12,362 bases of DNA from Propionibacteriaceae bacterium (GTDB lineage Bacteria; Actinomycetota; Actinomycetes; Propionibacteriales; Propionibacteriaceae): positions 1-12,362 of the forward strand of contig JAISTI010000070.1 of NCBI GenBank assembly GCA_031272685.1, in the 5' to 3' direction. How positions within the stretch are numbered: the stretch's first letter is position 1; every line of letters starts with the position of its first letter. Below, one piece after another: positions 7,071-12,362 of the stretch. A model generated the notes under the pieces. It saw only the letters and a program-made list of their open reading frames with translations. It was not told where the DNA came from and made no database searches. The translations under genes and the position numbers were made by a program.

Positions 7071-8226
7071 CGAGGATTTCAGTGGCCCGGATGATCTCCG
7101 AGCCGGAGTTGATGAGCATGTAGGCGCGGCCCTGCTCGTCGAACTTGATGCCTTCGCACTCGCGCTTGGAATCCAGCACGGTGTATTCCATGTCTGTTTT
7201 CTTCAGCTCGCCGGCCAGCGCCTTGTCCAGCGGCAGCGAATAGAAGGCGTCGTCGGAGACGAGGTAGAGCCGGTTAAGCGCGCGGTTGACGCCCAATCCT
7301 TGATCGAGGGTGCCGGGGCGGTGTTTGATGGTTTGCGGCAGCGCCCGCACCGTCACCTTCTTGCCCTTGATTTGGCCAACAAAGATTTTCACCGAGCCCG
7401 AAGAGGTGCCCGGCGAGGGGCTGACCTGCACCTGGTCGAAGTAGAAATTGCCTTCGGAATCCCAATCGAGGTTAAAGACGCCTTTGGCCTTCACCACCCG
7501 CTTGCCCCCCACGTTGAACATGCCGAACACCCAGGTGTTCTTCACTTTCAGAGTGGCGATGTCGATTTCCTGCAGCTGCATGTTGTCGGTGCCGGCCTTG
7601 TAGCTCCAGGTGAACAGCGAGTCGCGGACGGGGTTGTAGCTGAGCCCCTGCCCGTGGCCGGCGTTGAACACCGGGCCTTTCTTGATAGCCGCCTTCACCT
7701 TCTTCTCGGTGGCGTTCATGGAGCCGCCCTTGCCCATTTTGGTGACGGTCAGGCGCAGCTCTTTCATGTTCGTCCCGGCCTTGTCGACGCCGGCGGCTTT
7801 CAGCGCCGCGGTGTCGTAGCGGGTGATCCAGGCCTGCGAGTCGGAGTGGCCGCGCACCGTGGAGAGCACGTACAGGTAGTCTCCGGCGAACGCGAAGGAC
7901 TGGGTGTCGGACCAGTCTCCGGCCTTCTTGTAGGTGATGGGCAGGAAGAACTGCGTCTTGAAGGTGTAGTTGGCGTTGCCCTTCTTGGTCTTGATGGTGT
8001 TCGGCTTCGTCTCGTACGAATTCGTCTTGGTGTACAGGGCCGAACGGGAGTATTTCGGGGTCTTTACCAGGGCGGGCGCGTTCGAGTTGTTGAGCTCGTT
8101 CCACTCCGGCCAGGGCTCCAGCGCGTTCTTTTGGGTGTAGGTGCCCGCGTGGGCGGGTGTGATGCTGAGGGCGGGCAGGGCCAGGGCCATCGCCAGCGCG
8201 ATCGCGGTGAGCGCGTACTTCTTCAC
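7066..8226 (-). CDS. Secreted protein of unknown function, probable beta-propeller, possibly helveticin-J-like
   Basis: 386 residues with a GTG start at 8226, preceded by GAAAGGA at a 7-nt spacing. It begins with a classic Sec signal peptide: KK, a hydrophobic core (about 5-22) and PAHA before Gly28, so cleavage is likely after Ala27. There is no sortase motif, lipobox or further membrane helix, so it should be released or held non-covalently. The mature part is rich in Lys, Gly, Thr and Tyr. It has repeated short strands of the type (W/Y)-D-x-(E/D)-G-N-x-Y, for example FNLDWDSEGNFYFDQ, NRLYLVSDDAFYSLPL and CEGIKFDEQGRAYMLI, as expected for propeller blades. The order of blocks recalls helveticin J as I remember it, but the resemblance is weak. 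It lies 109 bp downstream of the MFS gene on the same strand and converges on the pyruvyl transferase gene. Function unassigned. Confidence 0.8.
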   Translation of the reverse strand: MKKYALTAIALAMALALPALSITPAHAGTYTQKNALEPWPEWNELNNSNAPALVKTPKYSRSALYTKTNSYETKPNTIKTKKGNANYTFKTQFFLPITYKKAGDWSDTQSFAFAGDYLYVLSTVRGHSDSQAWITRYDTAALKAAGVDKAGTNMKELRLTVTKMGKGGSMNATEKKVKAAIKKGPVFNAGHGQGLSYNPVRDSLFTWSYKAGTDNMQLQEIDIATLKVKNTWVFGMFNVGGKRVVKAKGVFNLDWDSEGNFYFDQVQVSPSPGTSSGSVKIFVGQIKGKKVTVRALPQTIKHRPGTLDQGLGVNRALNRLYLVSDDAFYSLPLDKALAGELKKTDMEYTVLDSKRECEGIKFDEQGRAYMLINSGSEIIRATEILD

Positions 8227-8288
8227 AGGAGGATCCTTTCGGGTTTGCGCGCCAGGCCCTCCCCGTCGAGCCCGGCGTTCACCGCACA

Positions 8289-8294
8289 AGTGTA
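8289..8294 (-). promoter_or_regulatory. Possible -10 box TACACT for the secreted-protein gene
   Basis: On the minus strand TACACT (8294 to 8289) fits TANNNT, in the 109-bp gap between the MFS stop and the secreted-protein start. It would give a leader of about 56 nt. No matching -35 box is apparent. Read-through from the MFS gene is the alternative. Confidence 0.3.
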
Positions 8295-8335
8295 GGGGAG
8301 ACGGCCAAATCCGGCTGGGTTTTGCGAAAAGCCTT

Positions 8336-9799
8336 TCACCGCTGGGCGCGGGTTTCGTACAGCATGTAGGCGCTGGCGAGGGCGAGGGTGGCGGTGACGA
8401 TGGCGGCGATGGCGGCGTAGCTGGCCATGGCCGCCTCGTGGTAGCCGGCGAAGGTGAGCACGGAGAAGAAGATTCCGGTCATCACCGCGTTGCCCACGGC
8501 GGTGGAGACCCGCTCGGTCATGGATTTCACTCCGCCGGCGGTGCCGGCCATCGCCAGCGGCACATCCGCCATGGCCAGGGTCTGGTTGGCGGAGACGAAC
8601 ATTCCCTGCCCGGCGCCGTAGAAGGCGAGCGTCAGCAGCATCCACCACGGGCTGATGCCGTACGCCATTTCCAGCCACACCGCGAGGCAGGTGGTGACGG
8701 CTCCGAGAACCACGAAAGCCAGAGCGGTGGCGATGAGCTTGTTGCGGTAGCGCAGGATGCGCTTGCCGGCCCACATGGCGGCAAGGCAGCTCAGCACCGC
8801 GTCGGGCAGGCCGATCAGGGAAGAATGCAGCGCCGTCCAGCCCAGCCCGTCCTGCAAGAACATGGCGACGATCACGAAGATGGAAGTGACGCCGAGGAAG
8901 TCCATGGCGGAGATGACGCTCTGGTGGGCGAAAGACTTCAGCCGCAGCAGGCTCAGATCCACCATCGGCTCGCGGCCGGCCTTGCCGTAGCGCCATTCCC
9001 AGAGCAGCCACAGCGCGGCGAACACCGGAGCGCCCGCCAGAATCCAGAATCGCGTAGTGGGGGCGTCCACCAGCATGAACGGCAGCATCACCGCGACCAC
9101 CGCCCCGGTCAGCAGCAGTGCGCCGAGTGGGTCGAGGTCGACGCGGAAAAAGTGGGCTTCGCCGGAGCGGAAGTGCGCGCGCTCGCGCTCGAAAGGAAAC
9201 CAGCGCAGGGCGAGCAGGCAGCCGCACAGCCCGATCGGGCAGTTCAAGATGAACGGCATCCGCCAGCCGATCTCCGAGCCGAGCCAGTTGATCAGCAGGC
9301 CGGTGGCGAGCGGCCCGACGGCCACCGAGGCGGCCACCACCATCCCGTTCAGCGAATACGCCCGCGCCCGGCCTTGCCCAGAGAAGTATTGCTGGATCAT
9401 GCCGACGCTCTGCGGGCCTTGCATGCCGGCGCCGATGCCCTGGAACACCCGGAAGACGTTCAGCGCGAAGGCGGAAGTGGCCAGCCCGCAGGCCAAGGAG
9501 GCCAGGGCGAAGACTGCCAGGCCGATGGTGAAGACCGACCCGCGCCCGATCACGTCTCCCAGCCGGCCGAAAGGCACCAGGCAGATCCCGAAGGCGAGCG
9601 CGTAGCCGGAGAGCACCCACTGGATGTCGGTGGGGTGCGCCTGCAGCGCGGTGTTGATGGAGGGCATCGCGACGTTCACGCTCGACACCTGGATCAGCGA
9701 CAAAGACAGCGACAGCAGGGTGACGAAGAGAATCTTTCGCCGGTCGAAGGCGCGGTTCACTCCCGGCACTCTTACCAGGTGCGCGTCCGACTTGGCCAC
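8336..9799 (-). CDS. MFS transporter, DHA2 family (EmrB/QacA-type, 14 helices)
   Basis: 487 residues from a GTG at 9799, preceded by AAGGAGG with an 8-nt spacer. An ATG at 9829 in the same frame, with AAGGAG 4 nt upstream, would add 10 residues. Proton-coupled efflux permease of the inner membrane. It shows motif A (GRLGDVIGR) after the second helix, a motif-C-like segment GMVVAASVAVGPLATGLL in the fifth helix, GWRMPFILNCPIGL after it, and enough hydrophobic segments for about 14 helices. In the first-helix D1 motif the usual Asp-x-Thr is replaced (QVSSVNVAMPSI instead of a DxTxVNVALP pattern), so coupling or substrate range may differ. Divergent from aldA across 296 bp and upstream of the secreted-protein gene on the same strand. 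The substrate cannot be predicted. Confidence 0.87.
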   Translation of the reverse strand: MAKSDAHLVRVPGVNRAFDRRKILFVTLLSLSLSLIQVSSVNVAMPSINTALQAHPTDIQWVLSGYALAFGICLVPFGRLGDVIGRGSVFTIGLAVFALASLACGLATSAFALNVFRVFQGIGAGMQGPQSVGMIQQYFSGQGRARAYSLNGMVVAASVAVGPLATGLLINWLGSEIGWRMPFILNCPIGLCGCLLALRWFPFERERAHFRSGEAHFFRVDLDPLGALLLTGAVVAVMLPFMLVDAPTTRFWILAGAPVFAALWLLWEWRYGKAGREPMVDLSLLRLKSFAHQSVISAMDFLGVTSIFVIVAMFLQDGLGWTALHSSLIGLPDAVLSCLAAMWAGKRILRYRNKLIATALAFVVLGAVTTCLAVWLEMAYGISPWWMLLTLAFYGAGQGMFVSANQTLAMADVPLAMAGTAGGVKSMTERVSTAVGNAVMTGIFFSVLTFAGYHEAAMASYAAIAAIVTATLALASAYMLYETRAQR

Positions 9800-9827
9800 G
9801 GGCCCTTCCTCCTTGCTTAGCGCAAGC

Positions 9828-9833
9828 ATCGTA
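9828..9833 (-). promoter_or_regulatory. Possible -10 box TACGAT for the MFS gene
   Basis: On the minus strand TACGAT (9833 to 9828) would place the transcription start near 9821, followed by AAGGAGG and the GTG at 9799. If real, it excludes the upstream ATG at 9829, which overlaps the box. No good -35 hexamer is seen. Confidence 0.3.
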
Positions 9834-9884
9834 CTCCTTGCCGGTGCCCATCCCGCTTTGGGCAGGCTTGTGGACAACCTTCTT

Positions 9885-9905
9885 CACCGCTGGCGCAGGG
9901 CGGTG
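9885..9905. other. Inverted repeat in the MFS-aldA divergent region
   Basis: CACCGC (9885-9890) and GCGGTG (9900-9905) form a perfect 6-bp inverted repeat around 9 nt. It is not next to a stop codon, so a role as an operator or leader element is more likely than termination. Chance is also possible at this GC content. The rest of 9800-10095 holds the aldA promoter and palindrome and no gene that I can support. Confidence 0.25.
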
Positions 9906-9960
9906 CGGCGGCAATGTAGTGTGGCCTGGCTGGGCGGACGCCGTGAATTTCCCAAAAGGT

Positions 9961-9990
9961 CTGACCAAAACTTGCGCCATGGGATATGGT
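9961..9990 (+). promoter_or_regulatory. Candidate aldA promoter, CTGACC-N18-TATGGT
   Basis: The -35-like CTGACC (9961-9966) and -10-like TATGGT (9985-9990) are separated by 18 nt. Transcription would begin near 9997, giving a leader of about 99 nt before the aldA ATG. The palindrome at 9999-10008 falls at the predicted start site. Confidence 0.4.
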
Positions 9991-9998
9991 GGAGCAAA

Positions 9999-10008
9999 CC
10001 TGTACAGG
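9999..10008. promoter_or_regulatory. Perfect palindrome CCTGTACAGG, candidate operator of aldA
   Basis: A 10-bp perfect palindrome lies 9 bases after the -10 box of the predicted aldA promoter, where a bound repressor would block initiation. The flanking bases are not symmetrical (AAA on the left, AAG on the right). I do not recognise the regulator family. Confidence 0.35.
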
Positions 10009-10095
10009 AAGTGCCTTCACCACCTGCAGCAGGGCCACGAGCAGCGAGGCTTGGCACCAGGCGAAAGGCACACCAAAACGAAAGGGGATTCCTTG

Positions 10096-11520
10096 ATGGG
10101 AGCCTACAAACAACTAATCAATGGCGAACTCGTTGACGCCACAACCGGTGAATTTTTCGAGGTGGAGAACCCTTACACCAACCAAATCATCGGCACTGTC
10201 CCCAAGGGCAATGAAAACGACGCTGACAAGGCACTTCAGGCCGCCAAGGCGGCTCAGAAGGCCTGGGCGAAAGAGGCCAGCGCCACCCGCGCCGGCTATC
10301 TGAAGCAGATCGCCCAAGTCATCCGCGACAACCGCATCGAGCTGGCCGATCTGCTGCTGGCCGAGCAGGCGAAGGTGGCCGGGCTGGCGCAAGTCGAGAT
10401 CGACTTCACCGCCGACTACTTCGACTACTCCGCCGGCTGGGCCAACATCTACGAAGGCGAGATCATCCAGTCCCGCGACCCGCAGGAGAAGATGTTCCTC
10501 TTCCAGAAGCCGATCGGCGTGATCGTCGGCATCTGCCCGTGGAACTTCCCGTTCTTCGTCATGGCCCGCAAGGTGGCGCCGTCGATGCTCGTCGGCTGCA
10601 CCTCGGTCATCAAGCCTTCCAGCACCACCCCGCTGGTGACGCTGCGATTCGCCGAGCTGATCAAGGACATCGTCCCCAAGGGCGTCGTCAACTTCGTCAC
10701 CGGTGGCGGCGGCACGCTGGGCAAGGCCCTCGTGGAGCACCCGCTCTCCGACATGGTCTCCCTGACCGGTTCCGTCGAGGCCGGCGTCGAGATCATCAAG
10801 AGCTCCGCCGAGAAGATCATGAAGACATCGCTCGAACTGGGCGGCAAAGCCCCCGCGATCGTCTTCCCGGACGCCGACATCGACCTCGCGGTCGAGGCCG
10901 TCAAGAACTCCCGCCTCATCTTCTCCGGCCAGGTCTGCAACTGCGCCGAGCGCGCCTATGTGCACGCGGATGTCTATGACGAGTTCGTGGCCAAGCTGAA
11001 GGCCGCCTTCGAGGGCGCCGACTACGGCGATCCGAAGACCGCCGCCGACTACTCCTCGCAGGTCGACAAGGGCCAGCTGGAGAAGATCAGCGCGATGGTG
11101 GAGCGGGCGAAGGCCGCCGGCGCCGAAGTCCTCACCGGCGGCGCGCCGGCCGACAAGGGCACCGGCTACTTCTACCAGCCGACCATCCTGTTGAATGCCG
11201 CGCAGGATTCCGAGATCGTGCAGAAGGAAGTCTTCGGCCCGGTCCTGCCCGTGCTCAAGTGGGACGACTACGACCAGGTCATCGACGCCGCGAACGGCGT
11301 GGAATACGGCCTGACCTCTTCGGTGTTCTCGAAGAGCCTGTCCACCGTCCTCCAGGCGCTCACCGACCTCAACTTCGGCGAGACGTATGTGAACCGCCAC
11401 CACTTCGAAGACTTGCAGGGCTGGCACGCCGGCTGGCGCAAGTCCGGCATCGGCGGCGCGGACGGCAAGCACGGCCTGTTCGAGTATCTGCAGCAGCAGC
11501 TCGCCTACATCAAGTTCTAG
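10096..11520 (+). CDS. aldA: Lactaldehyde / glycolaldehyde dehydrogenase (NAD-dependent aldehyde dehydrogenase)
   Basis: 474 residues with an ATG start, preceded by AGGGGA at 7 nt. The frame is open back to 9838, but that stretch is the promoter region. Oxidises L-lactaldehyde to lactate and glycolaldehyde to glycolate with NAD in the cytoplasm, as in fucose, rhamnose and ethylene-glycol use. ALDH hallmarks: PWNFPF with Asn150, VIKPS in the cofactor site, LELGGKAP with general base Glu247, and SGQVCNCAER with nucleophile Cys281. It matches E. coli AldA (479 aa) over its whole length as I recall that sequence, including FTADYxDY, YEGEIIQS, CNCAER and the C-terminal HAGWRKSGIGGADGKHGLxEYLQ, which are diagnostic for this subgroup. 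It is followed by a strong terminator, so it is probably monocistronic. The neighbouring gldA suggests joint handling of lactaldehyde, propanediol or glycerol. Confidence 0.94.
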   Translation: MGAYKQLINGELVDATTGEFFEVENPYTNQIIGTVPKGNENDADKALQAAKAAQKAWAKEASATRAGYLKQIAQVIRDNRIELADLLLAEQAKVAGLAQVEIDFTADYFDYSAGWANIYEGEIIQSRDPQEKMFLFQKPIGVIVGICPWNFPFFVMARKVAPSMLVGCTSVIKPSSTTPLVTLRFAELIKDIVPKGVVNFVTGGGGTLGKALVEHPLSDMVSLTGSVEAGVEIIKSSAEKIMKTSLELGGKAPAIVFPDADIDLAVEAVKNSRLIFSGQVCNCAERAYVHADVYDEFVAKLKAAFEGADYGDPKTAADYSSQVDKGQLEKISAMVERAKAAGAEVLTGGAPADKGTGYFYQPTILLNAAQDSEIVQKEVFGPVLPVLKWDDYDQVIDAANGVEYGLTSSVFSKSLSTVLQALTDLNFGETYVNRHHFEDLQGWHAGWRKSGIGGADGKHGLFEYLQQQLAYIKF

Positions 11521-11567
11521 CCCTACTAGTTCCTTCCCCGCCGATTCAGGGGCGGCGGACAACCCAA

Positions 11568-11604
11568 AGGAGCGCCGCACTTCGGTGCGGCGCTCCTGCT
11601 TTTC
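11568..11604 (+). terminator. Strong intrinsic terminator after aldA
   Basis: AGGAGCGCCGCAC (11568-11580) and GTGCGGCGCTCCT (11585-11597) form a perfect 13-bp stem capped by the stable tetraloop TTCG, followed by GCTTTTCC. It lies 47 bp past the aldA stop and separates aldA from gldA. Confidence 0.92.
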
Positions 11605-11632
11605 CGCCCGCAGTGTGGAAAACCGCCACCCT

Positions 11633-11648
11633 ACATGTATAGACAAGT
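11633..11648. promoter_or_regulatory. GntR/HutC-type operator-like palindrome over the gldA -35 box
   Basis: ACATGTATAGACAAGT is a 16-bp imperfect palindrome in which 6 of 8 positions pair. Its core GTATAGAC (11637-11644) fits the GT-N-TA-N-AC pattern of HutC-subfamily GntR regulators. It covers the predicted -35 box (11640-11645), so binding would repress. No regulator gene is present in the window. The site is recognised by pattern only. Confidence 0.45.
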
Positions 11649-11668
11649 ATGGGAGAGCGTACTAGGCT
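11640..11668 (+). promoter_or_regulatory. Candidate gldA promoter, TAGACA-N17-TAGGCT
   Basis: TAGACA (11640-11645) matches 5 of 6 bases of TTGACA. After a 17-nt spacer, TAGGCT (11663-11668) fits TANNNT. The predicted start near 11675 gives a leader of about 68 nt. Confidence 0.5.
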
Positions 11669-11675
11669 GTCGGTA

Positions 11676-11694
11676 CGGCACAGCAGCCGTGCCG
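11676..11694 (+). other. Small hairpin in the gldA leader
   Basis: CGGCAC (11676-11681) pairs with GTGCCG (11689-11694) around a 7-nt loop, at the very 5' end of the predicted leader. It may stabilise the mRNA or may be chance. It does not hide the ribosome binding site at 11732-11737. Confidence 0.25.
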
Positions 11695-11731
11695 CCCGTG
11701 GCAAAGAAGCACCGGGGGCGGTTAAGACATT

Positions 11732-11737
11732 AGGAGG
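11732..11737 (+). promoter_or_regulatory. Consensus ribosome binding site of gldA
   Basis: AGGAGG ends 5 nt before the ATG at 11743. It is the strongest Shine-Dalgarno match in the window and fixes the gldA start. Confidence 0.8.
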
Positions 11738-11742
11738 AGCAA

Positions 11743-12362
11743 ATGCCAAAGAAGGCAATTTCACTGCCGCGCAAATTCATCCAAGGCCGGGGCGTCATCG
11801 ACGAGATCGGCGCATACGCCGCCATGCTCGGCAAGAAGGCCGTGGTGCTGTGGGGCCAGCGCGCCAAGGCCGCCGTCGGCGAAGCCGTGGCGAAATCCCT
11901 GGACGCGGCCGGGGTCGAACTGGTCGACGTGCCGTTCGGCGGCGAGAGCACCCACGCCGAGGCCGAGCGGGTGGCCGCCATCGCCAAAGACGCCGGCCTG
12001 GTGATCGGCGTAGGCGGCGGCAAGTGCGTTGACACCGCCAAAGCGGCCGCCATCTACAACAAGCTGCCGCACATCATTGTCCCCACCGTCGCCAGCAACG
12101 ACGCCCCCACCAGCGCCTGCACCGTCTGGTACGACGAAGCGGGGGTGATGGTCGGCTTCGACATGTGGGACGCCAACCCCGACTACATCCTGGTGGACAC
12201 CGACGTGGTGGTGAAAGCCCCGCCCCGGCTGTTCATCGCCGGCATCGGCGATGCCATCGCCACCTGGTACGAGGCCGAAGCCTGCCGCCAGTCGCGGGCG
12301 ATTACCTGCACCGGCGGCGTCGCCTCGCTGACGGCCTTGGCCATGGCCGAGCTGTGCCGCGA
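11743..12362 (+). CDS. gldA: Glycerol dehydrogenase, iron/zinc-type polyol dehydrogenase (N-terminal part, 3' end outside window)
   Basis: 206 complete codons of a protein usually about 365 residues long. NAD-dependent oxidation of glycerol to dihydroxyacetone; GldA enzymes also reduce lactaldehyde-type aldehydes and acetol to 1,2-propanediol. Visible features: KFIQGRGVIDEIG at the N-terminus, PFGGES, the NAD-binding GVGGGK (GGGK at 91-94), PTVASNDAPTSA with Asp120 equivalent to the substrate-site Asp, VDTDVV, and GIGDAIATWYEAEAC with Asp170, the first metal ligand. The two metal-binding histidines lie beyond the window. The order and spacing match E. coli GldA. It has its own promoter and an operator-like palindrome, and is insulated from aldA by a terminator, so it is controlled separately. 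Whether further dihydroxyacetone-pathway genes follow cannot be seen. Confidence 0.93.
   Translation, partial: MPKKAISLPRKFIQGRGVIDEIGAYAAMLGKKAVVLWGQRAKAAVGEAVAKSLDAAGVELVDVPFGGESTHAEAERVAAIAKDAGLVIGVGGGKCVDTAKAAAIYNKLPHIIVPTVASNDAPTSACTVWYDEAGVMVGFDMWDANPDYILVDTDVVVKAPPRLFIAGIGDAIATWYEAEACRQSRAITCTGGVASLTALAMAELCR

Noticed and set aside
8141-9820. Open frame of 559 codons on the plus strand opposite the MFS gene
   Set aside because: Gly/His/Gln/Glu-rich antisense shadow without motifs. The minus-strand frame has clear MFS motifs and transmembrane periodicity.
9869-9877. Perfect match to the actinobacterial DnaA box TTGTCCACA on the minus strand, as a sign of a replication origin
   Set aside because: Only one box, with no cluster, no AT-rich stretch and no dnaA/dnaN nearby. 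It may be chance or a lone DnaA-binding site.
9838-10095. N-terminal extension of AldA by 86 residues
   Set aside because: AldA homologs begin near the ATG at 10096. The upstream stretch carries the candidate promoter and palindrome and has no ALDH similarity.
10114-11646. Open frame of 510 codons on the minus strand opposite aldA
   Set aside because: Antisense shadow of a highly conserved ALDH gene. It also crosses the strong aldA terminator.
1-12362. Search for CRISPR arrays, insertion sequences, tRNA genes, toxin-antitoxin pairs or phage genes
   Set aside because: No regularly spaced repeats, terminal inverted repeats, transposase-like frames or tRNA-like cloverleaf were seen. Gaps between genes are short and accounted for.

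Overview
The window is high-GC DNA with actinobacterial traits. It has GTG starts, start codons placed 6-8 bases after a TANNNT -10 box (leaderless style), a GlnA2-type glutamine synthetase and DHA2-type efflux. I cannot resolve genus or family. No mobile element, tRNA, rRNA or CRISPR array is visible.

Layout. (1) 1-768 (+): C-terminal part of a type I glutamine synthetase resembling GlnA2, cut by the window start. (2) 837-2222 (+): a fusion of an IspD-like cytidylyltransferase and a short-chain dehydrogenase, the architecture of Bcs1-type CDP-ribitol synthases. (3) 2242-4056 (-) and 4137-5603 (+): two paralogous, membrane-anchored polyol-phosphate transferases of the TagF/TarL superfamily, divergently transcribed from an 80-bp promoter region. 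(4) 5617-7062 (+): a polysaccharide pyruvyl transferase, 13 bp behind the second transferase and almost certainly in its operon. (5) 7066-8226 (-): a secreted protein of unknown function that looks like a beta-propeller and may be distantly related to helveticin J. (6) 8336-9799 (-): a 14-helix-type MFS (DHA2) transporter. (7) 10096-11520 (+): lactaldehyde/glycolaldehyde dehydrogenase AldA, followed by a strong intrinsic terminator. (8) 11743-12362 (+): the N-terminal 206 residues of glycerol dehydrogenase GldA, behind a promoter whose -35 box is overlapped by a GntR/HutC-type operator-like palindrome.

How the parts fit. Genes 2-4 read as a small anionic wall-polymer locus. The fusion enzyme would make CDP-ribitol from ribulose 5-phosphate and CTP. 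The two transferases would move polyol-phosphate units onto a membrane-bound acceptor. The pyruvyl transferase would decorate the polymer with pyruvate ketals. The substrate assignments are inferred from family and context. No ABC exporter (TagGH) or lipid-carrier initiating enzyme (TagO/TagA) lies in the window. AldA and GldA form a separate catabolic module for C2/C3 aldehydes and polyols (lactaldehyde, glycolaldehyde, glycerol), each with its own candidate regulatory site.

The most interesting points are the unusual HGDSDK form of the transferase active-site motif in both membrane-fused paralogs, the likely pyruvylated teichoic-acid-type polymer, the helveticin-J-like secreted protein, and the operator candidates in front of gldA and aldA.
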